Notes under the pieces: model-generated
The model's database searches: none
What the model saw: only the letters and a program-made list of their open reading frames with translations
What the model was told of the DNA's origin: nothing
Made by a program: the position numbers and the translations under genes
Shown: positions 1 through 7,841 of the stretch, piece after piece
Position numbering within the stretch: position 1 is the stretch's first letter
Layout: each line of letters begins with the position of its first letter
Assembly: GCA_015231965.1 (NCBI GenBank)
Contig: JADGAP010000008.1
Span: forward strand, 1-44,540
Length of the DNA: 44,540 nt
DNA from: Magnetococcales bacterium
Lineage (GTDB): Bacteria > Pseudomonadota > Magnetococcia > Magnetococcales > JADGAP01
Direction: 5' to 3'

Positions 1-127
1 TGCTGACCCGCTTCAGCATCCCGATCCCCCCGAATATTGATCAAACCCCGCCCCCCATCCCGGCATAACTGCCGAATTTAGGTTCAAGGATCTGGAGAAG
101 CTGAAGGGTGGGGGCGGCGAGGACGAA

Positions 128-334
128 TTGGACCTGATCGGATTTGGGATCATGGAGGACGCCGCCCTGGAGGATATCACCCGCATGAGCGACCTGAAGC
201 CGGAGGAGATCGGCGACCTGACCCCCTCGACGCTGGAGGGGGTGCTGGCCGTCTGCAAGGAGATCAACCCCCATTTTTTCCGCCTGCGGGGGCGGCTGAC
301 CGCGCTGGCAAGGCTCCCTCCTCCGGAAGCCTGA
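128..334 (+). CDS. phage tail assembly chaperone (P2 gpE / Mu gp41-like), 0-frame product
   Basis: Small acidic helical protein placed just before the tape measure, where tailed phages keep the chaperone that coats the tape measure during tail assembly. The segment EDELDLIGFGIMEDAALEDI followed by a DLKPEEIGDL motif resembles the C-terminal half of gpE/gp41-type chaperones. The start is uncertain. TTG at 128 is the only usual start codon before the internal ATG at 152, but the frame stays open back to 41 and reads chaperone-like (ITAEFRFKDLEKLK) with no ATG or GTG. A peptide in another frame at 3-68 may be the true N-terminus (see findings). The gene carries a slippery heptamer at 274-280. 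Confidence 0.6.
   Translation: MDLIGFGIMEDAALEDITRMSDLKPEEIGDLTPSTLEGVLAVCKEINPHFFRLRGRLTALARLPPPEA
274..303 (+). promoter_or_regulatory. predicted programmed -1 ribosomal frameshift site
   Basis: The heptamer T TTT TTC at 274-280 is in the correct register (His-Phe-Phe codons CAT TTT TTC) for tandem -1 slippage. Two alternative stems follow: CCGCC (280-284) with GGCGG (291-295), and GCGG (292-295) with CCGC (300-303) around a CTGA loop. Phage P2 uses a closely similar T-TTT-TTG site at the same place in its tail operon. Confidence 0.6.
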
Positions 335-468
335 GAAAACGAGTCGCATCCCTGGAGCGGACCGCCTGCGCCCTGGCGCGGGTCGGTCACGCCCAGGTGT
401 GGGGCTACCCGTGGGGGGTGTTCCTGTCGGCGTTGGAGGAACTGAACGACGCCTTCAAGAAGCAATGA
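275..468 (+). CDS. -1 frameshift extension of the tail chaperone (E' part of E+E')
   Basis: This frame is open from upstream of the chaperone stop to the TGA at 466-468 and has no ATG or GTG start; its only initiation-like codons are CTG and one late TTG. It therefore looks expressible only by a shift out of the chaperone frame. After slippage at 274-280 the product continues PPAGAADRAGK and ends WGYPWGVFLSALEELNDAFK, a short Trp/Leu-rich tail like those of other phage E' or T extensions. The predicted fusion is about 113 residues from TTG 128, against 68 for the unshifted product. Such fusions are made in small amounts and bridge chaperone and tape measure. The assignment is inference from frame, site and position. 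Confidence 0.6.
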
Positions 469-484
469 TTGATTCTGCGGTTTG

Positions 485-766
485 CTATCCGCGTTGATCG
501 GACAGGAAGCGCAACAAGCCGTTCAGGGGGACGGCGAACGCCGAGAGGATGGGCAGGACGATGAAAGAGAAAACCAGGGTGACGCCGAGCCAGATCCCGA
601 AGGGATAGGACAGCCACTCCCCGAAGTTGTTGAATGGGGTGTGAAGCCCCATTCCCACGAAGACGAGCGCCGTCAACCCCATGCCGAGCATCCCCCAGAT
701 TTCCATGGCATTGAACAGGAATGACGGGGAGGGTTTCCATCGCCAACGTTTGCTGAAGGCGTCCAT
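485..766 (-). CDS. small membrane protein inserted in the tail operon
   Basis: Ninety-three residues on the strand opposite the flanking tail genes. Two hydrophobic segments are visible: about residues 22-45 (EIWGMLGMGLTALVFVGMGL) and about 57-80 (GIWLGVTLVFSFIVLPILSA), joined by a short polar loop. It would be an inner-membrane protein with two spans. Its reverse orientation inside a late operon suggests a moron, a gene expressed from the lysogen for a host-altering or superinfection role, but no family is recognised and no clear Shine-Dalgarno precedes the ATG. The protein could also be a chance reading frame, though the regular hydrophobic pattern argues against that. Confidence 0.5.
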   Translation of the reverse strand: MDAFSKRWRWKPSPSFLFNAMEIWGMLGMGLTALVFVGMGLHTPFNNFGEWLSYPFGIWLGVTLVFSFIVLPILSAFAVPLNGLLRFLSDQRG

Positions 767-837
767 GGGTCTGTTCTCGCGAAGGGGAAGTGAATGATCA
801 ACGGGAGTAATTCTACCATGATTGACGGGGATTTGCG

Positions 838-3800
838 GTGAATCTTTCGTCCGGACTCCAGTTTCCCCTGTCGGTGGACGTGGCCGGGCTGGCCGCCAGT
901 CTGGGCCAGGCCAAGGCGGCCATGGTCGGCGAAATGCGGAATATGAGCGAGGCCGCCCGGCGGGAGATGGGCCGCGTCGCCCAAGCGATGACTGGGGTCA
1001 AGGGTCTGGAGACGCTGACCTCCCAGGGGGAGGAGGCGCGGCAAAATCTCGCCCGTCTGCGGGGCGAGTCGGAGCGGCTGGGCAACGCCTGGCGCCAGTC
1101 GCAAGACGAACTGGCGCGCCTCGTCGGATCCCTGGATCGGATGAAGAGTCGCCTCGCCGAACTGAAAAAAATTCCCCAGTCCCAGATCACCCCGGAGCAA
1201 ACGGCGGAACTCGCCCGCCTGCAAGCGGAATACGCCCGTCTCGCGCCGCAACTGGCCGCGCTGCGCGACCAGACCCGCACCCTGGCCGGGGATCACCAGC
1301 GGGCCGGGGCCGCCGCTCGGGGGGCGTCGCGGGCGGTGACGGAAAACGCCGCCGCCATCGAGGCCCTGCGCACCCAGCTTCGACTGGCTGGCGTCGATAC
1401 CACCCGCATGAAGGCCACGGGGGAGCAACTGAAACTGGCCCGGAACGCCGCTTCCGAACTGGCGGTCAATCTGGGGAATCCGCTTCTGCCGGTGATCGCG
1501 GGCGCGGCCAAGCTGTTCGCTGGGTTCACCCGGGGGGTGGCCGGGCTGGTCGAACAGTTTCCGACCCTTGCCACGGTCGCCTCCGTGAGCCTGACCACGC
1601 TCCTGGCCTTCCGACCGGCGGTGTTCATCTTCAGCGCGCTCAAATTGGGCGTCGTGGGATTACTTTCAAATCTGGCGATGGTGGGACGTTTCACGGCCTT
1701 CGGTGCCCTGCTGGCGGCGCTGAACCCGCTGGCGGCGCTGCTGACCGTCGCCGGGGGAGCCGCCATGGGGTTCGCCCTGTCCGCGAAGACCACGTCCAAG
1801 GATTTACGGGAAAACGCCGACGCCCTGGGCCAAAACCGGGAGGAGACCGCCAAGAAGATCAAGGCGCTGGAGGAGTTGAAGGTGACTCTGGAGTCCACCA
1901 CGCCGGGAACCCGGGAACACCTGGCGGCGGAAGAAAAGCTGGCGGCTATCCTCCCGGAAGCCAATCTGGAGTTGGACAAACAAGGCCGGGTGCTGGCGCG
2001 GGTGGGAGGGGCTTGGTCGGACAACGCCGCCAAGGTGAAAGCCTACCTCGACCTTTTGAAACGACAGGACCGAACCGACCTGGTCGTTCAGATGGAGAGT
2101 CAGGCTCGGGCGGCGATCCAGGCGGAAAAGGAACTGGCCGATTATCGGGAGGAGCTCAAAAGGCTCTATGGCCTCGGGGCGGAAGGGGAGTATTTCGCCA
2201 ACCCCGTCGCCAACGCCCTCGCGAAATGGACGGGGAGTTACGACCGAATGATCGGTCGCGGCCCGGAGATGCGCCGAAACAACGCGGAGCTTCAAGAAGG
2301 ACTGGAGCGGCTGGCCCAATCCGCCCTGGACTCCGGGATGTCGGTGAAGCAACTGGCGGGGGAGTTGGACAAAATCACTCCGGACCCGGAGGCCAAGAAA
2401 AAAATCCTCGATCTGTTCACCCAAACGGTGGAGGCGGCGGTCAAGGCCTCGGCGGCGGCGCGGGGTTTAAGCAAGGAACAGGCCCAGGTTTTTGCGGCGA
2501 TCAAGGGTCCGGCGGACGCCGCCCGCAAGGTGGTGGTGGACGCCATCGGGGTGGTTGACAAGCAGCTGGCCAAGACCAACGAGGCCCTGGGGCAGCACCG
2601 CGAAAAGCTCAAGCAGGCGGTGGACGACGAGTCCAAGTCGTGGAAGGCGATGGGCGAGGCCGCCGCCGAGGCGTCCAAGACCAAAATCGCGGCCCTTGAA
2701 GAGAGTTCATCCCGGGCTTTGAACGACTTCGAGCGGGCGGCGGACGGCGGGGTGATCGCCGAACGGCGGCGGGTCGCTTTCACCACGAATTTGTTGATCC
2801 AGGAAACCGCCGCCCGGCTGGCGGAATCCCGGCGGTATCAGGGGGAGGCCCTGGCCCTGGCGGGGCGGGAATATCAAACCCGGATGGCCCACGCCCGGCG
2901 GCTGGGGATCGACGCCACCCGGGTGGACGAGGAGCGGGTGCAGGCGCAGCGCCGCATTCTGGAGCAGACCGAGACCGCCTATCGCTCCAGCATCGACAAG
3001 CTGATCGGCGAGGAGCGCCGCCACCTGGACGCCGCCAATCAACTGGCGCAACAGCGGGCCAACTTCATGCTGTCGGTGGAGGACCGCCTGGCCCGGATCG
3101 CGGAGAAGGGAAAAAGCCCGGCGCAGGTTGAAAAAATGCGTCAGGAACGCCTCGCCGTCGCGCAATCCCGCGCCGAGGCGGCCCTGCGGGCGGGGGATTA
3201 CGAATCGGTCCAGACTCATACCAACAAGATGATGGAGCTGGCCGAACAGAGTGACAACGCGGCGCGGGCCTATGCCCAGGTCGAGGAGGCGGCGCGAATC
3301 GCTTCCCAGGCGTTCCAGGCGCAAGAGGGGGATCACCGGCAGGCCGCCGAGGGAATTCGCGGCCAATACGAGCAATTATCCGCCGAACTGGCCAAGGTGC
3401 GGGGGGAGATGGAGACCCTCTCCCAAAGCCTGGCCGCCGATCACCAGGTGATCCTTTCCGCCGACATCTCGAAGGTGGAGGAGGCCGCCCGGCAGATCGA
3501 CGCCTTGCTGGAGAAGAAGGAGCGGGTGGTCCGGATCAAGGCCGAACTTCAGACCGACGCCAAGCTGCTGGAAAAAATTCCGGAGCAGTTGGCCAAGGGA
3601 ATGACCGAGGCGGTGGAGTCGGGGCTGACTCGGGCGCGGCAGGGGTTCGAGTCGTTCAAGCAGGCGTTCAAGGGCTTCGATCCAGAGATCAAGGCCACCT
3701 TCGACCCCATCGCTGCCACCGCAACCCTGGATGGTCTGACGGCCAAATTCAGCGAGTTCCGCGCCACCCTCGCCACCCCCGCGCCGGTCAAGGTGGAGGC

Positions 3801-4338
3801 TGGGGAGGCGCTGAATCAACTGGCTCAGGTGCAGGCCGCCCTTGCGGCGATCCCACCCGAAAAGAGCGTCACCGTCAGGGTTCGGCAGGTGACGGAGGAG
3901 GCGCACCGCTCCGGAGGGCTGGTGGGGCTGTCCAGCCTTTTCCCCCTCGCCCGGGTGGCGGCCTTCGCCCGGGGCGGACGCCTGCCCGGCTTCGGCGGCG
4001 GGGATCGCATCCGCGCCCTGCTGGAGGCGGGGGAGTTCGTCATTCGCAAGGAGGCGGTGCGGAAATACGGGGCCAATCTGTTTGCCGCGCTCAACGCCAT
4101 GCGGCTGAACCTGGGGGAGACGCCCCGCTTTCAACACGGGGGACTGGTCCACAACCTGGTGATTCCCCCGGTTCCGGCCTTCGCCGCCGGCGGGGCGGTG
4201 GGGGGATGGGGCGTGGATCGGGTGGTGCAGGTCAACCTCAACTTCGGCGAGGGTCAAGCCCCCATCCCGGTCTTCACCCGGGACGGCGACGACGAACGAC
4301 TCCTGAAACGGCTGCGTTTTCTCGACCGGGGGCGATGA
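838..4338 (+). CDS. phage tail tape measure protein
   Basis: Very long (1166 residues), Ala/Glu/Arg-rich, mostly coiled coil, and located after the chaperone pair, all typical of the protein that sets tail length and passes through the membrane at DNA ejection. Residues about 210-310 form a hydrophobic block (for example VAGLVEQF, TLLAFRPAVFIFSALKLGVV, LLAALNPLAALLTVAGGAA). The C-terminus carries the conserved tape-measure motif RGGRLPGFGGGDRIRALLEA then GEFVIRKEAVRKYG. Translation starts at GTG 838 after a GGGG tract. That GTG overlaps the stop of a 15-codon reading frame (ATG 794) that has its own AAGGGGAAG ribosome site, suggesting translational coupling. Confidence 0.93.
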   Translation: MNLSSGLQFPLSVDVAGLAASLGQAKAAMVGEMRNMSEAARREMGRVAQAMTGVKGLETLTSQGEEARQNLARLRGESERLGNAWRQSQDELARLVGSLDRMKSRLAELKKIPQSQITPEQTAELARLQAEYARLAPQLAALRDQTRTLAGDHQRAGAAARGASRAVTENAAAIEALRTQLRLAGVDTTRMKATGEQLKLARNAASELAVNLGNPLLPVIAGAAKLFAGFTRGVAGLVEQFPTLATVASVSLTTLLAFRPAVFIFSALKLGVVGLLSNLAMVGRFTAFGALLAALNPLAALLTVAGGAAMGFALSAKTTSKDLRENADALGQNREETAKKIKALEELKVTLESTTPGTREHLAAEEKLAAILPEANLELDKQGRVLARVGGAWSDNAAKVKAYLDLLKRQDRTDLVVQMESQARAAIQAEKELADYREELKRLYGLGAEGEYFANPVANALAKWTGSYDRMIGRGPEMRRNNAELQEGLERLAQSALDSGMSVKQLAGELDKITPDPEAKKKILDLFTQTVEAAVKASAAARGLSKEQAQVFAAIKGPADAARKVVVDAIGVVDKQLAKTNEALGQHREKLKQAVDDESKSWKAMGEAAAEASKTKIAALEESSSRALNDFERAADGGVIAERRRVAFTTNLLIQETAARLAESRRYQGEALALAGREYQTRMAHARRLGIDATRVDEERVQAQRRILEQTETAYRSSIDKLIGEERRHLDAANQLAQQRANFMLSVEDRLARIAEKGKSPAQVEKMRQERLAVAQSRAEAALRAGDYESVQTHTNKMMELAEQSDNAARAYAQVEEAARIASQAFQAQEGDHRQAAEGIRGQYEQLSAELAKVRGEMETLSQSLAADHQVILSADISKVEEAARQIDALLEKKERVVRIKAELQTDAKLLEKIPEQLAKGMTEAVESGLTRARQGFESFKQAFKGFDPEIKATFDPIAATATLDGLTAKFSEFRATLATPAPVKVEAGEALNQLAQVQAALAAIPPEKSVTVRVRQVTEEAHRSGGLVGLSSLFPLARVAAFARGGRLPGFGGGDRIRALLEAGEFVIRKEAVRKYGANLFAALNAMRLNLGETPRFQHGGLVHNLVIPPVPAFAAGGAVGGWGVDRVVQVNLNFGEGQAPIPVFTRDGDDERLLKRLRFLDRGR

Positions 4339-4351
4339 TGGACGACACAAC

Positions 4352-4627
4352 TCACGCGGAGGCGGGGGAGTGGGTCTTGAGCCAGTCCACCAGGGCGTCG
4401 TTCATCCGCGTCTGCCACCCCTTGCCCGTGGCCCGGAAGGCCTCGATCACCGGCGCGTCGAACCGCACCGTGGTGGAAACCTTCGTGCCGCTGCCAGCCC
4501 GGCGTCCCCGGCGAATCAACTTTTCGCCGTGGTATAGGTCCGCCTGCTCGAACCACTCGTCGGTCAACTCCGGCGCATCATCTGGATCAACCCAGGTGGG
4601 CTTGGTATCGGATTCGTTCACGTTCAT
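4352..4627 (-). CDS. brnA: BrnA antitoxin
   Basis: Ninety-one-residue ribbon-helix-helix antitoxin of the type II BrnT/BrnA pair. The N-terminal part holds ELTDEWFEQADLYHG, an acidic toxin-wrapping segment. The C-terminal part holds the DNA-binding region, KVSTTVRFDAPVIEAFRATG, followed by WQTRMNDALVDWLK, as in BrnA proteins. It overlaps the 3' end of the toxin gene by about 40 bases, as expected for a co-transcribed pair. The family neutralises BrnT and represses its own operon. It lies antisense to the phage tail module, directly after the tape measure gene, and so probably has its own promoter upstream of brnT. Confidence 0.85.
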   Translation of the reverse strand: MNVNESDTKPTWVDPDDAPELTDEWFEQADLYHGEKLIRRGRRAGSGTKVSTTVRFDAPVIEAFRATGKGWQTRMNDALVDWLKTHSPASA

Positions 4628-4859
4628 TGGCTTTCCTCAGCGAGATGATGTGTCGGGCTTGACCTCGTGGCGTCCAGACCAAAGCCACCATTCTCCCATC
4701 CAGGGTTCCCATCGTGATGAAGCGGGGTTCACCGTAGTCCCTGCGATCATCCTGGCGGGTGTATTGCTCACCCGCGAATACCTCTGGCGCACGGAGGAAA
4801 TCGAGTCCTCGTTCGGCCAGGGTTTTGTCACGTTTGGCGGGGTCGTAGGTGATCTTCAT
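4587..4859 (-). CDS. brnT: BrnT ribonuclease toxin
   Basis: Ninety residues from the ATG at 4859, giving MKITYDPAKRDKTLAERGLD, the usual BrnT beginning; a GGA tract sits 4-5 bases upstream. An in-frame ATG nine bases earlier lacks a ribosome site. The later FITMGTLDGRMVALVWTPRG and ISLRKANERERIRYQ segments match the BrnT RelE-like fold with its basic and catalytic residues. The toxin cleaves RNA and stops growth when BrnA is lost. Toxin-first order and overlap with brnA fit the family. Inside a prophage it could stabilise the element or act against other phages; that role is inferred. Confidence 0.85.
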   Translation of the reverse strand: MKITYDPAKRDKTLAERGLDFLRAPEVFAGEQYTRQDDRRDYGEPRFITMGTLDGRMVALVWTPRGQARHIISLRKANERERIRYQAHLG

Positions 4860-4897
4860 GGTTTCCATTGTAGTAACGTTCTTGGGGCGATGCAATC

Positions 4898-5269
4898 GTG
4901 AAATCCTTGGGCGGCGTTCTTCTTCCGGAGGGGCTGGAGTGGAAAGACCGCCGCGCCTGGTCCCCCGTGGTTCAGGAGGTGACGCGCACCCTGTCGGGGA
5001 AACAGGTGATTTTCTGCGGTGCCCTGGTCGGCGGGCGTCCCATCACCCTGGAGGCCGAGGACGGCGTGGCGTGGATTTCCGCCCTGACGGTGGAGGCCCT
5101 GGAGGCCCTGGCCGCCGTTCCGGGTGCGGTGTACGTCCTGGGGTGGGAGGGGGAGTCGTTCAACGTCATGTTCCGCCACCACGAACCGCCCGCCGTCGAT
5201 TTCTCGCCCATCTGGCCGCACCACGACCTGCATGTCGGAACCCTCAAGCTGATGACGGTGGGAGCCTGA
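4898..5269 (+). CDS. phage tail protein, unknown function
   Basis: First gene of the rightward tail-tip run after the toxin-antitoxin insertion; 123 residues. The sequence has WSPVVQEVTRTLSGKQVIF, an acidic middle, VMFRHHEPPAVDFSPI, and ends LKLMTVGA. Its compact beta-rich look and position after the tape measure suggest a distal tail or tail-tip component. No named family is recognised with confidence. The next gene starts three bases after its stop, so the two are translationally linked. Confidence 0.6.
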   Translation: MKSLGGVLLPEGLEWKDRRAWSPVVQEVTRTLSGKQVIFCGALVGGRPITLEAEDGVAWISALTVEALEALAAVPGAVYVLGWEGESFNVMFRHHEPPAVDFSPIWPHHDLHVGTLKLMTVGA

Positions 5270-5272
5270 CCC

Positions 5273-6097
5273 ATGAACGCCCCCCGCGCCTCTCTCTCCA
5301 TCAAGTTCGGGTTCCCCAACGGCGGGTTGACCCTGCGTTGGGGAGAGATCCACGGCACCGCCGCCGGGGATTCGGTGAACCCCTTCCAGTGGCATATTTG
5401 GTGGGAGGTGATCGTTGGCAACATGGCGGCGGTGGGGCGGGAGGTTCAGGTGGCGTGGACCGTCCAGGGACGGCAGCGGACTACCACGGTGTTCGTCCCG
5501 CCGAAGGGGACGATGCTCGGAACCAATGTCACCCTGCCCAGCGGCCTTGGCCAGTCCGTGAGGCTTTGCTCGAAACCGGACCCCGCCCTGGGCGAGGTGG
5601 GGGTTTGGTTGCCGATGGGAACCTTTACCTTCGGGGAGTTCGGCCCGTGCGTGGTGGAACTTCCCGTCAACAAACAAAATTTGTCGCGTGACCTCGCGGT
5701 TTCACTCCAAGGGCAGCCCGTCACCGGCGGCCAGGACCAGATCGGGGGGGAGTGGGTCGAATCCAGCGCCGCCAGCCGCGCCTATTCCACGGTCCAGCAC
5801 GGCGAGGCCAGCGTCGAGTTTGTGTCCTCGCTGACGCTGAACCTCCCCCCCACCAGCGCCGGGGGAAAGCCGCGCCCTCTGGCGGTCAAACTCGACGCCC
5901 CCCTCTTCCCCGAAGTGAAAGACCCCCTGGGTGCCGCCTTCGCCCAGACGGCGGTATTTTCCGAGTCCGAACGGCTGGAGGAGGAGATCGAACTGGAGGA
6001 CGGAACCAGGCTGGCCAGGATCAAGGAGGTCGCCTTCAACTCGCCCGACGAATCACGACAGATTCGCCTCGTTTTCGATCACCCGGAAACGGCATGA
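5273..6097 (+). CDS. phage structural protein, unknown function
   Basis: A 274-residue protein rich in beta-prone segments, without a signal peptide or membrane span. It begins MNAPRASLSIKFGFPNGG and has Trp-rich stretches (FQWHIWWEVIVGN), and ends in an acidic segment (SERLEEEIELEDGTRL). It lies between two tail genes and its stop codon overlaps the next start (ATGA at 6094-6097). A tail or baseplate-like structural role is inferred from context only. Confidence 0.55.
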   Translation: MNAPRASLSIKFGFPNGGLTLRWGEIHGTAAGDSVNPFQWHIWWEVIVGNMAAVGREVQVAWTVQGRQRTTTVFVPPKGTMLGTNVTLPSGLGQSVRLCSKPDPALGEVGVWLPMGTFTFGEFGPCVVELPVNKQNLSRDLAVSLQGQPVTGGQDQIGGEWVESSAASRAYSTVQHGEASVEFVSSLTLNLPPTSAGGKPRPLAVKLDAPLFPEVKDPLGAAFAQTAVFSESERLEEEIELEDGTRLARIKEVAFNSPDESRQIRLVFDHPETA

Positions 6098-6771
6098 GCC
6101 TTATTCGACTTGATCCGTTTCAGCGGGTTGTCGGCATACGTGGCGACATAACAATCTATCCGATTACTGGCGGTGAAATCATCCATGAGATTACCTCTGT
6201 CGAATACGAAAGAGTCACTTTGAGGGGATGGGGAACTCCTTTCGTTGACTACGATGAACATATTGGTTTGGAATTTTCAGGACATCTTGTGCCCTATACG
6301 ATTGAGGTTGATTATCCTGCGCGGCTTGCTTGGAAACGATTTGATTTGCATGGCGCATCCATTGATTGCGTGAATCTTGATATCGTCACTGGGAGGAAAA
6401 CAGGGGCGTATTTAACGCAATCGTCGTTTCGTGATTTGATGAAATCGAGTTCAAGAAAATATCTTGCGACAGGCGTTGAGGAACGGCTTGAGGTGAGCGC
6501 GGAAATATACGCCAGCCTGTTGTTCAGGATCGGCTCCACGGATTTTCTTGGAATCCAGATCAGGCATACGCATGGCTCAGTTTTTTCACCTCCAATGTCT
6601 AGCGTGAGTGGTCACGTCTACGAAGAGATACCAATCGCCGGACCTTTAGTTTTTCAGGAATTCTTGTTCAACGGTCGAGATTTCACCGTGAACAACGGGA
6701 AGAAGCTGGTTGGTTTTGCCAGATTCACGGACCAGAACGGACAAACAGGCGTCGGCTTCGCCGTTCGCTGA
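6094..6771 (+). CDS. low-GC insertion-like gene in the tail module
   Basis: A 225-residue protein starting at ATG 6094, which overlaps the preceding TGA. The sequence alternates beta-prone segments such as GGEIIHEITSVEYERVTL and GLEFSGHLVPYTIEVDY; the C-terminal half includes FARFTDQNGQTGVGFAV. The base composition is plainly more AT-rich, with many A/T third positions, than the genes on either side. Yet it is joined to its neighbour by a four-base overlap. No family is recognised. A surface or receptor-interacting virion protein exchanged between phages is one possibility; this is inference. Confidence 0.55.
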   Translation: MSLIRLDPFQRVVGIRGDITIYPITGGEIIHEITSVEYERVTLRGWGTPFVDYDEHIGLEFSGHLVPYTIEVDYPARLAWKRFDLHGASIDCVNLDIVTGRKTGAYLTQSSFRDLMKSSSRKYLATGVEERLEVSAEIYASLLFRIGSTDFLGIQIRHTHGSVFSPPMSSVSGHVYEEIPIAGPLVFQEFLFNGRDFTVNNGKKLVGFARFTDQNGQTGVGFAVR

Positions 6772-6809
6772 ATCGAACCATCGGAAACATCGGAAATATC
6801 GGAGGAACC

Positions 6810-7841
6810 ATGCCCATCCAAGGGTCTGATTTTCACGTCTTCAAGTCGGCGCTCATCAGCAACACCCCCGCGCAGAACGGCGGGCGGATGTCGGCGGTGG
6901 AGAGCCTGACCAACACCAAGGGGAACCTCTTCCCCGACATCACCCAGAGCCAGCGGGTTTCCGGCGTCACCCTGGTGCGGAAGCGGTTCGAGAAGATCCA
7001 CACCGACCCGGCGATTGAACTGGTGAACGCCCGGGCGTTCATCAGCACCCCTTCGACAGGGGACGACTATTCGCTGTTGCTTCACACCGGCTCCCACACC
7101 GACACCGAGGATCAAATCCCCGGCAATCAACGCCACTTCGGGCTGGGGACGCTGAAAACCGGCGTCTCCCTGGGCGCGACGCAGTTGGTGATCACCCTGG
7201 AACACGCCGGAATGGCGGCGTCCGGTCTGCAACCGTTCAAGCCCGGCGACACCCTCTGGATTTCCAACCAGGGGTCCAGCATCCACAACGCGGGCAACTC
7301 GGAATTCCTGACCGTGGGGCCGAACGCCGGGGATGTTTCGTACAGCGGCGGCGACGTGACCCTGAATCTCACCGTTGGAACCACCTTCGCCTGGACGGCG
7401 GGGGCCTACGTTTCGTCGGTGATCACCGTGGCGTCGGTCAAGCCGACGTGGACGAACCTCGTCGTCACCTCGTCCGCCGGGGCCTTCACCGAATCCAACA
7501 ACATTGTGTTGAACGGTTTCGGGGCCATCCAGCAAAACTGGACGATCACCCTCACCAACAGCGTCACCGGGGCCTTCCGTTTGGACGGCGACGCCCTGGG
7601 AACCGGGGTGGCCACCGGGACCATGGGATCCGACTTTTCGCCCAACCATCCGGATTTTTCCAAACCCTATTTCAAGATCAAGTCCACCGCCTGGAGCGGG
7701 ACGTGGGCCAACAACGACACCCTCACCTTTACCACCGGACCCGCCGCCATCCCGCTGTGGCATAAACTCATCGTTCCGGCGGGGGCCGCCAGCATCTCCA
7801 ACACCGGGTGCAACGTCGCCGTCATCGGGGAGAGCGCGTAA
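6810..7841 (+). CDS. phage virion protein of the tail-tip module
   Basis: A 343-residue protein. Its N-terminus (FKSALISNTPAQNGGRMSAV, LFPDITQSQRVSG, then VRKRFEKIHTD) resembles a widespread but functionally unassigned tail-region protein of Mu-like and other phages. The C-terminal two thirds are Thr/Ser/Gly-rich beta structure (TLNLTVGTTFAWTAGAYVSS), typical of tail-tip or fibre parts. A ribosome site (GGAGGAACC) lies just before the ATG. The stop codon overlaps the next start (TAATG), and the next gene is the partner usually seen beside this one. Confidence 0.65.
   Translation: MPIQGSDFHVFKSALISNTPAQNGGRMSAVESLTNTKGNLFPDITQSQRVSGVTLVRKRFEKIHTDPAIELVNARAFISTPSTGDDYSLLLHTGSHTDTEDQIPGNQRHFGLGTLKTGVSLGATQLVITLEHAGMAASGLQPFKPGDTLWISNQGSSIHNAGNSEFLTVGPNAGDVSYSGGDVTLNLTVGTTFAWTAGAYVSSVITVASVKPTWTNLVVTSSAGAFTESNNIVLNGFGAIQQNWTITLTNSVTGAFRLDGDALGTGVATGTMGSDFSPNHPDFSKPYFKIKSTAWSGTWANNDTLTFTTGPAAIPLWHKLIVPAGAASISNTGCNVAVIGESA

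Noticed and set aside
822-2558. 578-codon frame overlapping the tape measure
   Set aside because: Gly/Arg-rich out-of-frame reading of the tape-measure gene, which has the recognisable conserved motifs.
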